Assembly (NCBI GenBank): GCA_963971425.1
Contig: OZ020523.1
Coordinates: 20,937,105 to 21,001,104, forward strand
Length of the DNA: 64,000 nucleotides
Source: Bryoerythrophyllum caledonicum
Lineage: Eukaryota; Streptophyta; Bryopsida; Pottiales; Pottiaceae
Direction of reading: 5' to 3'
A program made the translations under genes and the position numbers. This document shows positions 49,183 through 61,333 of this stretch, one piece after another. Numbering within the stretch: position 1 is the first letter of the stretch; each line of letters starts with the position of its first letter. Under the pieces are notes generated by a model that saw nothing but the letters and a program-made list of their open reading frames with translations, was not told the origin of the DNA and searched no databases.

Positions 49183-50364
49183 ATGGCTTCCGTTCAACGG
49201 GATTCAAGTTTGCCATCTAGAAAACGGGAACGTGCTACATCATCGTCTTCTAAAAGTTGGTGCCCTTGTTCTATATGTAATGGGCATATGATAAAATCCA
49301 CAAGGACAATCCGTTGCCACATGGAACAAGATCGTACTCGTATACCACAACTACAATTGGGCTCAAAAGAAATACATTTTTCTAACGAAGGACAATATAC
49401 AAGGATATCAAAAGCTGTTCAAATGGATGAAGGTAACTCTAATGCCACTAAAAAGGCGCACTATCATCCAGGACATGAAACACATGTTCAAATGGATGAA
49501 GGTAGTCCTAATGCCTCTGAAGAAGTGCACTATGATCAAGTACGTGAAACAATGGAATTGACATTGGAAAGGATTCTTCTTACCACGGTTACAGTCTTGA
49601 TTACAGTCTCTATTAGACTCAGGTAACATATCAATTACATTACAAACTGAGATTTTGGCGCTTTTATTTGGTGGGGCCCAAAACATGGAATACCATGTAT
49701 ATCAAAAATATTCAGTGACCAGTTTGTTGAGATCTTTGCCACCAACTTGGGATGGAAATGTCGAAGGCTCTCCTTTGCCTAAAACATTTCGAGCCCTATA
49801 CCAATTATATCGGAAGATGGGAATGGTCAAACCCAAGCGGTACAGGTTATGTACAGGTTCAACCAACTCATCACACTACCCTTTGCTCTTACCGTACTCT
49901 ATGGAAGATGATCCAAATGAGAAGTGTCTTTATTTGAAATGTAGGTGATGCAAATCTATAGTGCTATTGCTCTACTTCCAAAGTTGGACTCTTAAACTAG
50001 ATGTCAACCCATGTATGTTCGGGCTACTCCATCATTTCATGGGAAAGAGTGGTTCAGCGATGTGGTTTATGGAGTGGATTCTGATGGTGAAGGTGTAAAC
50101 AAGAGGTATGGCCAATTGCGATTGTTGTTGAAATGTCTTTGTACAACAATTGCAAATGAAAGCATTTAAAAGGATTTAGCCCTAGTACATGTGTATCGAT
50201 TTATGCAAGATCATGGTGTATTGGAATGTCCTCTTTTTACATGGGAGGTTGAACATGGTAGATCATATGTAGTAATAGAAGTGTCAACTATTAAAGAAGG
50301 AATTCAAGTAATTCCTCATTTTGAGAGGATTGAGTTGTATTTTGTCAATAAATTTAAATTTTGA
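49183..50364 (+). pseudogene. Degraded Tnp2-like (CACTA) transposase remnants
   Basis: Three open pieces follow one another. 49183-49626 has a Cys/His motif (WCPCSICNGH then TIRCHMEQ) like the N-terminal zinc-binding segment of CACTA transposases. 49640-49948 has SPLPKTFRALYQLYRKMGM then KRYRLCTGS and a final Cys pair, like the segment before the catalytic core. 50002-50364 has TPSFHGKEWFSDVVYG, RYGQLRLLLKC and VIPHFERIELYFVNKFKF, like the C-terminal domain. The catalytic core between the last two is missing, and a TAA interrupts at 50167-50169. A CTCAG/GTAACA donor near 49622 suggests an intron. The assignment rests on layout and motif resemblance. Confidence 0.6.
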
Positions 50365-51007
50365 GTTGAGTATTAAATTGTTAATTTTTTAAGATACCAT
50401 AGTAAGAGATGTGTATCTTATCAATGTATAATAATATATAATTTATTATTATGCCAATTGAAGCTATTGAAGATGGCATGTATAGATAGTGTACAAATTC
50501 CCAAGTTGTATTGTACGTCAAAAGTACAACAACCGGTTTGGAAAAAATTTACTTGGCACAAGTGTTGACAATGTTAGTAGTTATAAAGGTATTCACCTCT
50601 AACTAAACGAGAATATAATTCAACAAAATTGTATGAATTTTTTTTAATAAAATTAGATGTTGTAAGTGCAAAAATAGAAGTAAATTTACTATTTCCAACG
50701 GCACTATCGTTCTCCAAAACAATTGAAGAAGACATAAAAGAGTAATACATGAAGTTGAACTCAAAAAATTGTAAGAGATATGCATATGAAGAGTGTAGTA
50801 TGGTTCATTTATTCTATGTGCGGAAAAGGACAACTTATTATGATTAAAGAGAATGGCTTATTTATCAAATACTAAGAAACCAAAATTTCAAGGATGTATG
50901 TTTAACTTTGTGCTATGTTAAACATACATCCTTAAATTTTGCTTTCTATTATTCTCATCGGTTGTATTTGAAAAAAGCTACTCCATGTTAATGCAAAACT
51001 TCTTGAG

Positions 51008-51751
51008 TGCAGACACGTCGGGTAGTTCCAAAATCTTTTGCTAGGACACTCTTTTGAATGTGACATTTTCAACATTGGCAAGTAATATTATTTCCTTTGT
51101 ACTTGTCAAAAAAACATTTCCATTCTTTAGTGAGAAATAACATTTGAATTCAAGTGAAACATTGTCATACATTGTGACACACTCTTTTGACACAAATCTT
51201 TTGCTAGGACACACATGTTTTGGACAAGGTACCAAAAAAAGTTTTATTTTTCACATAAAATTCAATCAACTTAAATTTTTTATTTTTTATTCCTTTTGAT
51301 GTAAGATGTGGTGTGAACCTTCTTGTTTACTAGTTGGATTTTCATTCTAAAACACATTAGGTACTCCTTGCACAATTTTTTTGAATATGCTACACTCCTT
51401 CTGTACCTCTAAAAAATGGTGTACGAGGAACTAATATCATGCTTGACATGATGATATTGAATTTAGACATGATGTAGTGCAAAAATTTGACACCAAGTGA
51501 AGTGAAAGTATGATGATCCATTCAATGCAGAGAAGAAATGAACCATTTTCCCAACTTCAAGTACTATAATCTTCCAATTTGAGCGGTCAAAGTTTATGAG
51601 GGTTTCAAATGTATGTTACTTAATAATTTTTAATTGAGACCCAACGGTTAAATGTAGAAATATTTTTTTATTTTTTCCTTATTAATTGTATGAGAATCAA
51701 AAAGCGTGAAGTGTTTTTTGTGTGAAACTGTCAAAGAAATCTAGGGATTAA
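51008..51751 (+). mobile_element. TTAA-flanked repeat element, 5'-truncated
   Basis: This is collinear with the last three-quarters of the 953-bp family, from TAGTTCCAAAATCTTTTG through ACACCAAGTGAAGTGAAAG to a right end GGGATTAA at 51744-51751. It lies inside the CACTA-like element. Confidence 0.65.
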
Positions 51752-52204
51752 GTGAAAAGAATGATAGGTTCTGAAAATGAAGAAAATGAGGAGGTTGAAA
51801 GAAAATAGGTAATAGAGAAAGAAATAGGACAAGATAAAGTACTAAGTGAAAACAAAGGAAGGTATATACATATATAAGAAGAAAAAGGTAAAATAGTATC
51901 TAAGAAGGAAAAAGAAAAGAAAAGTACAGAAAACATGTGGAAGCATTTGTTGCGAGTATTTATTGTTTTTTGTTGTGTGTATGGATCATATAAGATGATT
52001 TTGCGGTACTTCAATTTTTATAGAATTCCAATAAATTATTCATTACACTAATTCATATTATTCATTTTTTATTGTATGTAGAAATTTGTTATAGCTACAA
52101 ACATAACGAGCCTAGTTTTCAATGCATCATAGCATTTCATTTAAATTACATCAATGAAATGGATCGATGAAAAAGAGGTGCATTAGGCATGGAGATTGCA
52201 TATA

Positions 52205-54560
52205 TATGTATAAAGAACTTTGGTCTCAAAAGAGAAGGCCGGCGTGAATAAGGTGTTTGTTCGTTCCACCACTGAGTCAATGCCCATCAGACATGGATTA
52301 GTAGTATGGGACTGCTTCCCCCTGTCGAGAGTAGACACTATGTAGCACTTAATAAGTAGTGGAACGAACAGACACTTTATTCACGCCCGCCCCTTCGGGA
52401 ACCGGGGTTCTTCTTCTTAGCAAGGAACATAGAACCAATGTCGCCAAAGAGGCTTAATGTAGTAAGATATTAAGTGTATCCGAGATGGGTTGGTTTTTTC
52501 AATTTTTGTTTTGTGTAGGAGTATGGACATAGCATGTTGTATTGCAATATTGTTAATCTTTGTAAAAGTGTTCTTGATAGAGGCCATGGGCATATTGAAT
52601 GTTTTTTCGAAGATTATCATTGATGGAATAATGGTAGTGGCTCTGGCACCTACGGTAATCATGATGAGGGGGTCTACTTTCCATCCGAGTGCTTGGATAT
52701 CATGAAGGAGTGGTTGGTATTTATTTACTTTGTCTGTAATAGATTCCGGTGATGTCTATTGTTGGCATATTTGAATTCAATAAATTGAATAGTGAGATTT
52801 GGGTGTATGTGATTTAGTGGAGAGTCTTTGTATGGTAGCCCATTGACACATAATATCTCGGGTTTGAGACGTGCATTACAGTGACATCGTTGAGTACCAC
52901 ATGTGCATAGTAGCAGCCATGGGGGGACCATATTCCTTGAGGGTTGTTGTTGAAGGTTCCATCATTCATTAGTATAAAGAACGTGATTTGCTTGAAGATA
53001 CAAGTAATTTTTGGATTTTCCACACCGCTTTGTTGTGCCTTTTGACTATTAGTGAATGAATGTGGTGGTTTTGGCATTCAAGTAGTACATGAAGCCAAGT
53101 GTCGGGGTCCGTAGTGGAGCAAATTGAATATGTAATGGATGGAAATCGTTCTATTCCAAAAAAGAGTTTTTTTGCGGGCATTTCCCATGTATTGTCTGGT
53201 ATGGAATTTTATATGACATGTTTTTTGAGGGTCTGTAATTGTGGGATTTTTCCAAAAAATTGTGGAGAATTCACTGTCAATATTGTTGTTGCTTGTCCAT
53301 TTGCCTATGTTGAGGAATCTTTCGGAGATTGAGTCGAGGTTATTTATGAGACCTAGTTTTTTGAAGTATTTTTCTAAGAACTTGAGAAGGCCTTTGTCTA
53401 GGGTGTCTTCCATGGAGGGCAAGTCTTCTTTTTAGAAGTAGTGTGGGATTGAGTGGGCATGTTTGTGTGGATGTTTGGTATTTGTATGGGACTTTTTCCT
53501 TCCTATTGTTGCTAATTTATCCGCTTGCTCATTTTTTACTTTGTTGGTGTGCGCTCTATCTTCATGAAGTGTTGTGATTTGTGTGGGATTTTGTAGCATT
53601 TGAACCATCGATGTTAAAATGGCTAGGTCGGGGTGATTATTGTAGTGGGTAGGATGTGTTATTTGTGTGTTAAGTAGATATATGACATTAATACAATCAG
53701 TGAAAATATGGATCGGTTCAATGGCGTATTGTGAGGTGCTGATTTATAGAGTCTTGTGGATGACCATCATTTATGCTCTGAGGATGTCGTGGGGTGGCAG
53801 GGGTTGGTGTGTATATCCTACTATGGAGTCCATGCATCTAAGTGTTTCTTGTATTAGTTCATTGGAAAGGTAAAGAAACAATTGTTTTAATTGTGTCTTG
53901 TATAGGAAGTGTGTCTTGGTTATGGATAAATTCATATAATTTATCATGTATGAAATCAATATGGAGTATAATATCTTGGGTTTCTTCGAGAAATTTGGTG
54001 TAAAATTGTTTTGAAGTTGTTCTAATGTGTCTTTCATGTGGGTTTTGTAGGTCGGCTAAATTGTTCAAGAGGGTGTCAGTCCATTGCAGTATGTTAGGAT
54101 TTTGCAAAGCTAGGAGGTGATTCGATGTTGGGATGAACCGTGGTTATAAGGGCATATAGGATATGAGGTGGTGGGTGTTGTTGATGCAGTGGAAAATATT
54201 TGGGCATGTGTTGTTTTGTGAATGGTGTAGTATATGCGTATTTTTTAGTAGCGGGGCAAAAGTTCTCGCAATGTGTTGATATTCCAGATGGAGTTTCATA
54301 GTGTTATAGATAAAATATACTTTTTCTCTTCTTCTTTGTGTTGTAGGATGTGTTTTTAGCATATTTGGCATTGGGCCAGGTTTATTTCAATATCTCCTCC
54401 GAGTAGTAACAAGAGTTTGCAATGAGTGGTGTGGTGTGCATTTTGTATTTTCAATTCATAGTTACTAGTATAGGTTATAACTGAGGATGTAGTGGTTTCT
54501 ATTCTTATTGGTGGAAGAAGTAGGTTATAGAGCAAACCTTTAATTAAATTCATAGATATG
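52205..54560 (-). mobile_element. Internally deleted relative of the LINE, minus strand
   Basis: On the minus strand it reads the ORF2 leader with 2A (54553-54356), the post-2A region (to 53785), then directly the middle of RNase H (from HKTLYIST), and then the C-terminal RLE-like domain to about 52417. Endonuclease, RT and the start of RNase H, about 5.1 kb in the full element, are missing. Beyond the coding part lie two copies of the 3' module in opposite orientations (52355-52418 plus, 52213-52346 minus). The plus strand here is T/G-rich, mirroring the bias of the full copy. Frameshifts and stops make it non-coding. Confidence 0.85.
54372..54394 (-). other. 2A-like motif, frameshifted, in the deleted LINE copy
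   Basis: The minus strand encodes LLLLGGDIEIN followed by PGP-Met in the next frame. A single-base deletion at the Asn codon separates the two halves. Conservation of GGDIE, PGP and the following MPN in both copies shows that the motif belongs to the family. Confidence 0.75.
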
Positions 54561-55887
54561 GATTTGTGGTCAACACTATGGGTACTTGGTGAAGTATTTA
54601 TGCATGTGATTTTGTTTTGGTTGGAACTATGGGAGTATTTGTAGTACCTATGTGTATGGTTATCTCTATTTTTATGGATGTTTTTGTAGAGGTAGTTGTA
54701 AGCATGATTGTGGATGTATTCAATTTTGATTTGGTATATATTAGTATGTTTATTTGTGTAGTTATTTTTGTATGTATTTATACGTGTTGAATTTTCTTGG
54801 ATTTAAAAAATAATAAATTGTTATTTAAAATTACAAGAAGCACCTAGTGATTTATAAAAAATGAATGTATCACCTATTTATAATTGGTGTAGAAATAATC
54901 ATAATATTTTAGTGGAAATGATATGTTTGAATAGAAAAAATATATAGAAATGAGATCATAATCATTTTATAAAAACATAGTATACGAAATAAATTAACCG
55001 AGGTACGTCATGAAAGTTGAGTTTTAATTTGATTGAATAGAATACTTTATAAGTTTATATACATTTCTGTTTTGTAAAAGACCATGATGGTTCTGTAGCT
55101 ATATTTCTTGTTTTGCCTAAAATACTTTGAAATTTGTTTTTTTGGAACATAAGCAACAACGATGTTAATACAAAGTTGAAGTTCTTTGATGTATACTTGT
55201 CATCAATAGTTCACATTTTTTTTATTGACATGACAAAAGTGTTTTCTATATGTTTGTTGAGAGGTTATATTCACATGTCTATAGAACGAGTGATTTTCTT
55301 GCAAGTTTTTCAAGATTCAAAGTCATAAATATTAAGTAAGAAGCATACGGGCAATGCCCAAGAGTTGGAAGATGGAGACTTGAGTAATTATAGTATTTAG
55401 GGGTTAAAGCAATGGAGAAGGTTGAAAATTACAAAATCATGGCAAAATTGAAATAAGTAAAAATCTCGGATTTTTATACATACTCCATATTGATTCTATA
55501 CAATTTTCATATATACTCTAAACCATATAAACTGTATATGACATTAAATTTGTATGAAAAACACGTGAAATATGTATAAATACTATATTGTCTTTTACAT
55601 TTATATAAATACAATATGTTAATTTTATTGTTTAGAGACAATATGTATGTTTTTTCATATTGCGTACATATAAATACCACGCAATGTTATTTTGCATACA
55701 AATATTGTATAGTATTTATACTATATGAAATAGAGAGGAATTGAGTCGACATAGTTTTGTTATGAATTTTATATTGTAATTTATATAAAAATCATATATC
55801 ATTTGTATTGAATTTTAGAGGTATATACTCCATACTATATTAATATAGTTTTCATATAGACTCAAGAGGGGAAGATTTTCGTGATGT

Positions 55888-57180
55888 CGTCATCTCTTCC
55901 GCTCCGTTGCTTTCAAACCTCACGGTCTTCAAGGAAAACCATCGCACCAATATCGATCTCTCGTCTTCGAGCGAGAGCCGCGATCCAAGCGAGCGGGGAA
56001 AACCAGGCTCACAATTCTCAAACCATGGAGCCGCACACCGTCCGATGCACACAACGCACCGCAATCGAGACCGTCAGCCATATTTGGACACCACCTCCGT
56101 CATCTCAGCGATTCCCGGACTGCGAAAACGCATCATCGGATCGTCAACTTCGGGAAGAATCCATCACAAACACACAGGTTCCGGGAATGCAGAAACTGCT
56201 CCCAAGGTGATGTGAAGACGACGAGGATGGGATGTGCAGCAGCGAAATCTAGAGTGCGGGTGACTGCAGATGGTTTTGCATGAGGCAGCCGGATCGGGGT
56301 TTTTTTAGCGCTGGTATGGGTCGCGATGTGATGTGAGAGAATGGTGGGGAATGGAGGTGGCGGAGAGACAGGAGGGCAGCTTCACATCGCGCGGAGGGCT
56401 GTGAGCAGTCCGCGGAGGCATTCGCGCGTCATGGAGTTTCCCACGCTGCTGCAGCGCGGGTCGTCGTTCAAAGCGCCTTCACCGGCCGCGCGGTACCAGC
56501 AGCAGGTGCAGCAGCATCACGCGCACAGCGCGCGCTCCAGGCGAATCTGGGTCGCGTTTCTTCTCTGCGCGAGCTGCTTCCTGGTGTTCTACCTCATGCG
56601 TCCTCCGCACCAGGGGTACGGCGTGGTGATCGACGTGGGCCGGCGCGAGGTCCGAGTGGACGTGCTGCGGTTCGAGGGTGTGCGCGTGCAGGTAGTAGGT
56701 AGTGAGATTGCGTCGCTGGGGGCGCTGCTGGATTACGCGAAGCGGATCGTGCCGGAGGTGGACCGGGCGGAAACTAGGGTTTACGTTGTGGGCACTGGCG
56801 GGTTGGACCGGGAGGTGCTGCTTGAGAAGTGCCGGAGGGTCGTTCATGAATCTGGGTTTCGGTTTCACGACGAGTGGGCTTCGGTGATCAGCGGTGAGTT
56901 GTTCTCGGCGCGCGCGCGCGTGTGTGTGTTTTTGGAGGGGTTAGGGTTAGGGTTTGAGAAGGTTTTTAGCCGATTGATTGAAGAGTTTGTGTGGCAGGCA
57001 GGGATGAAGGTGTGTATGAATGGGTGGCCGCTAATTATGCTCATGGCGTGGTTCAGAGTGGCACTGCGGACACAATCGGTGTCCTCACCTTGGGCGATGA
57101 TTCAGCTCAGGTCCTGCTCCCCAAGCATCCTTGAATGCAGTGACTGATTTATGAGTTGTAGGAAATGAAATTAAGGTGCT
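55888..57180 (+). repeat. Segmental duplication, copy B, proximal part
   Basis: This matches 16460-17757, covering the apyrase upstream region, exons 1-2, intron 1 and part of intron 2. The match ends at GGTGCTAT near 57180. Small indels distinguish the copies, for example 9 extra bases in copy A near 16685. Confidence 0.92.
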
Positions 57181-58667
57181 ATCTTTGCAAATGGTTTGCA
57201 GGTGACTTTTGTTGCGGAGGAAGAACCCCCTCTTGATTATCTTCATCAGATTGAGATGTGGGGGACAACGTATAATTTGTATTCCTACAGCTTTGAGAAA
57301 CTCGGCGTGGTTAGGGTTCCTTCACCTCTCATTTCGATGAAAAGATGCATTCCCTTGGATATCATGATTTCAATTGATTTTCCCAGTGGTTGTTTTGACA
57401 TGGATTTGCATGTGTAGGAGGCAGCATCGAAGGCCTTGCTGACGTCTCTGCAAACAAGTCCAGCCGCATCATGTACGTCATGCGCTGATGGGTTAGTTTG
57501 TATGATTCTCAGATCTGCAACTCTTCTCACCTCAGAGGTGTGTTTTAAATGTGCAGCTCAAGGGAGCAAAGTTGTTGTAGATCCATGTACTCCACGAGGA
57601 TTTGGAAGCCCTGAGCAAGCTGGAACTGAAGGAGACACTTCTACTACAGTGAAAGCTATGGGCAACTTCACTGCCTGCCGAGCTCAATCGCTTGCACTGC
57701 TGCAACAAGGCCAAGGTTTGTCAACGACCAAGAAGTTTTATGACCATTTCATTTGATTACCGTCCTCATGAAGGTTTTTCCGATTTCTCATGCTCTCCTT
57801 GACGTTCAACCTGTTGAGTGTCTGGCTCTTGCAGATGCGTGTCTGGACAAGAACTGCCCTGTCGGAGGCGTTTTCGTTCCTAAGCTACATGGGAACTTCA
57901 TAGCGACGAGAGAATATTACCACACATTGAAGGTAAGCAGTCGCTTCTTCTATCAGGTGCATGAACTTACGTCTCCGGGATCATGCCTCAACTCAATGTT
58001 CAGAAGAGAACCATTTAATGCATGGGCTTTCAGTTTCAAAGCGGTGATTAAGCTAGTGGTTAAGAGTAATTCTTTCAGTGCTTACAAATATCTTTCGATT
58101 CTTAAATACCTGTCTGTTCCTTTTGCATTCAGTATTTTAGCTTGCCAGCGATGGCATCATTAGCAGACCTCGCCGCTGCCGGGGAGAAATACTGTGGGCA
58201 AAGTGGGGGTGCTCAGACAGACCTATCTTCCAAGTACGAGGAGGCGCGGAAACCTTGCTTTTCAGCTGCCTTCATTGTGGCATTTTTACACGACAGCTTG
58301 GGTCTTCCAATGGATGGCAACAAGTGAGTCACCCTCTTTCCTCCCCACCACACTACTTTGTTTTCTCAGAACTAAGATTTTTTTTCTTCTTTCCTGCAGA
58401 GTTATGTTCACTGACGAGGTGAACAGCGTACCAGTGGAGTGGACCCTTGGATTTTTTTGGACGCACTTGTTAGCAGAGAGAGCCAGATTCTCACCTCCGG
58501 TTGTCAAATTTGAAGAGCTCTTCGGTAACGTGGCCTTGTTCATTGGGCTGTTAGCTATAGCTGGTATGTTGTTGTGGTTTGTTACAAGGTGGCGAAGGCC
58601 ACAGCTCAAAACCATCTACGATTTAGAAAAAGGTAGGTATTTTACGACTGCTACTCGTGGTCGGTGA
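56341..58667 (+). CDS. Apyrase-like (GDA1/CD39 family) membrane protein
   Basis: Eight exons (56341-56893, 56998-57110, 57202-57309, 57418-57472, 57557-57715, 57835-57932, 58133-58323, 58400-58667) join to 514 codons. Family members hydrolyse nucleoside di- and triphosphates, often in the Golgi/ER lumen or outside the cell. Seen here: an N-terminal anchor (IWVAFLLCASCFLVFYLM), VVIDVG, a GVYEWVAANYAHG block (ACR3), SAQVTFV, TTYNLYSYSF, KVVVDPCTPRGF, a Cys-rich segment and a C-terminal helix (LFIGLLAIAGMLLWFV). Length and the two anchors fit plant APY6/APY7-like members. The usual phosphate-binding signatures are altered: DVGRREVR for DxGSTGTR, GTGGLD for ATAGMR, and LGDDSAQ for LGG(A/G)S. Activity is therefore doubtful. 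An alternative start is the ATG at 56431. Confidence 0.85.
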
Positions 58668-59157
58668 TTTACAAGTTGGGATATTATCCTCATTGATGTA
58701 TTTTACCCACTTTCAACAAGGTTGCTCAATTATCTTCCATCTCAGGTACTTCTGAAGCATGTCACATTTGAGAAAATGATGCAAAAGTGTAAACATGAAT
58801 TTTCACTAGTTCAGAACTGTAGACATTTCACTTTCTACAGAGATTAGAATGTAGACTTGACAATCTTGAACTGAGAGCAGAAACATACGGCAACATTTCT
58901 TCAAGTTGTTTGACAACAGACCAAAACAATTCTCGGGGTCCAGGTCGCTTCTTGTACACAAAAAGAATTGTGAAAGACGAGCATTCATGAAAATGCAGGA
59001 ATTCTTACACAAGAGTTATGTACCCTGACGGCAAGACCCCTAATAGAACCCAGGACCTTTTGGTCCACAATATCTTCTGCACAAAGACAGGTCCCTCCCT
59101 ACTAAAACAGATTACGTCTATATATTTTACACTCAAAAGATCAACCCTGTCAGATGA

Positions 59158-59918
59158 TTAGCAGCTGGCGGGCTCGATCGAACTCAGAAGGCCGTTCGTC
59201 CTCAACTGCATGCAATAATCCTCAGCATCCTCTTGCGGGCACACAATAACCACAGCAAGCCCGTTAATGTGAGCCTCGTTCATCACGTTCACAGCCACAT
59301 CGACAGTCATTCCGGGGATGGCCTTCATCAGGACCTGGACCACGTACTCACGCTTGTTGAAGTTGTCGTTGTGGAGCATGACGCGGTACGGAGGCGAAGT
59401 TTTCTTCTTCTTCCTGCAGTCCAAAGAAAATTAGAACATCAACTTCGTACCAAACCATTTCAAAAACGCAACATACCGGAAGAGCACTCACTTTAAATCA
59501 AACTCGCTCTCGCGACCTGGAGTGGGCTTATCAAAAGTTGGTCTGTCAAGTACGCCTCCTCCTTGACCAGGAGCTGTGGCGGCACGAATCGTGTACCGTC
59601 CATTTACTCTGTTGTGAACTCGTTGCACCTTCTCCGTTCCTGCACAAATTCATGGGAAGAATGTTCCTTAACGATAGCATCTTTTATGTCCGTGTAAGAA
59701 TTCCCTAAAATTTAATCACAATGTCTAATCCCAGGGTTACATGAAAAATCTCCTGAACGAACCTTCTCATGTCCACGTGAAAAAATTCCTAGGGTTTAAC
59801 TTGAACAGAGTGAATGACCATCACTTGCAGTATGGAGAGGATATTGGAGCATACCATGGATGGCAGTGCAGCATGTAGAAGGAGGGACGGTAAGAAAGAG
59901 GCGAAGGCCCCCCGCCAT
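59158..59918 (-). CDS. CLPS1: Plastid Clp protease adaptor ClpS
   Basis: Minus-strand exons 59918-59855, 59639-59492 and 59413-59158 join to 155 residues. ClpS delivers N-degron substrates to the ClpC chaperone of the stromal Clp protease. The ClpS core is intact: PPYRVMLHNDNFNKREYVV, IPGMTVDVAVNVM, EAHINGLAVVIVCPQEDAE and GLLSSIEPAS. The HND motif and the His in EAH line the N-degron pocket. The upstream VLDRPTFDKPTPGRESEFD linker is typical of plant ClpS1. The first about 50 residues form a plausible transit peptide. It converges on the apyrase gene and diverges from the SDRb gene. Confidence 0.93.
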
Positions 59919-61333
59919 CGCTGTAGAAACAAAATCCAACTTTCTCTTCACTGACAAGGAGAAGAATGGGAACTATTACCCAATTGGGAGCAGGTAACAC
60001 CTAAAATCAATCCAACAAAGCAAACTATCAATTCCACGGAGAAAAAAAAATCACATCAATATTCTGCGCAATCAATGGAAGTGCTCTAATCCCAACAAAT
60101 TCAAAAACCGAAATCACACACCTCGGGAATGGTGTCACAGAACCATCACCCGAAATTCTTCACAGATTGCGCGTCGTCCTCTGCAGAAACCATGACACAA
60201 ACGTCAACAAACAAAAACCCTAGTCACAAGAATCCCCCACCACCTCACATCCAGACCTAAAAACCCAAAAAATCGAAATTATACCCAAAAAAAACCCACT
60301 CCCAACAGAAAAAGCGAACGAAAAACCTCTAAACCAGGAAAAACTTCCGAGAGAAAAACCAATCTCAATACCAAAATTCAAGCCATAATCTAATCAATCA
60401 GAGGTGTATATTCCTGTAGACATACATTGTCGATAGAGTGGTGTTCTCTCTCTCTAATGCAATGATACAATCAAGGAGATTGTGCGCTCTGAATTGGTAG
60501 CAAAGGTGGTTCACCTTGGAAAGAGAGAGTGAGGAAATTTTGTGGAGATGGTGAGGAAATTTTGAGGAGATGGAGCGGATGTTTTTGTGAGGTGGGACTT
60601 CTGCGGAATTGAAAGGTGGGGTGCCAGAGAAAAGGCAAAATGGAGACGAGTGTGTGGTCGTGAGAGGGTGACGGTTCTGTCCCCGGAAAGGGCGTGGAGA
60701 GGGGTGTGTGAACTTAGGGCTGACTGTTCTGAGGTGGAATCTAACTGAGTGGACGGAAGATGTTCGAGAGGGCGACTGTTTTGGCGTCGAGAGTGGGCGG
60801 ATCCAGTGAACGGACGTGGGCCGATGGAGACCATTGTTGAGAAAGAGCTCCAGAAGTCTCTGAAAAAGCTCTTACAAGTGACATGATAGTGCGAGTCTGT
60901 GGAATCGTGCGAGAAACAGTAGTTGGACAAATTGGGAACATTAAGAATGGGATTTATGAAAGCAGCTTCATTTCAGTCATTCTTTTTTTTATGCAAATTG
61001 GAAATGGAAGAAGAAATACACAGTAATTCAAAGTGGACATCATTGTAAGAGATGATTACAGACAATGACGAGGGAGGTATTGGCCTACGATTATGTCTCA
61101 TAATCTTGTCGCGACTGGAAGAGGTTTATCTAGTGAATGTTATGTCATCACGTCAGGAACTTGCAGCTGCCTTTTCCTCACAGAACCATCATTTGCTTAC
61201 GCCTAAACGACGTCAGTTTCTGAGACAGTGATGGCTGAGACCTTTCAACGCAATCAATGTCTCGGTTCCTGATGTGTTTCACTGCAGTTGGGTGGTGTAT
61301 CCATTGTTTAGAGGTGCTGTTGTGGAGGTGATC
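59919..61333. promoter_or_regulatory. Shared upstream region between ClpS and SDRb genes
   Basis: About 1.4 kb separates the two divergent start codons. The ClpS side contains probable 5' UTR and intron sequence. Open frames here (for example minus strand 60511-60930) look like chance and resemble nothing. No specific element was identified. Confidence 0.45.

Larger units (their letters stand above)
46643..55883. mobile_element. Large CACTA-like DNA transposon, internally deleted and invaded
   Basis: The ends form the inverted repeat ACATCACGAAAAT / ATTTTCGTGATGT (46639-46651 and 55875-55887), giving CAC...GTG termini. Just inside both ends lie AT-rich blocks with palindromic motifs such as TATCGTATACGATA, as expected for subterminal repeats. 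It interrupts DNA that is continuous in copy A. Fragments resembling N- and C-terminal parts of a Tnp2-type transposase lie at 49183-50364. No clean 3-bp target duplication could be confirmed; the junctions differ slightly from copy A. It hosts several younger insertions. Confidence 0.72.

Noticed and set aside
60511..60930. 139-codon minus-strand frame upstream of ClpS
   Set aside because: It lies in the ClpS upstream region, shows no recognisable domain, and other frames overlap it.
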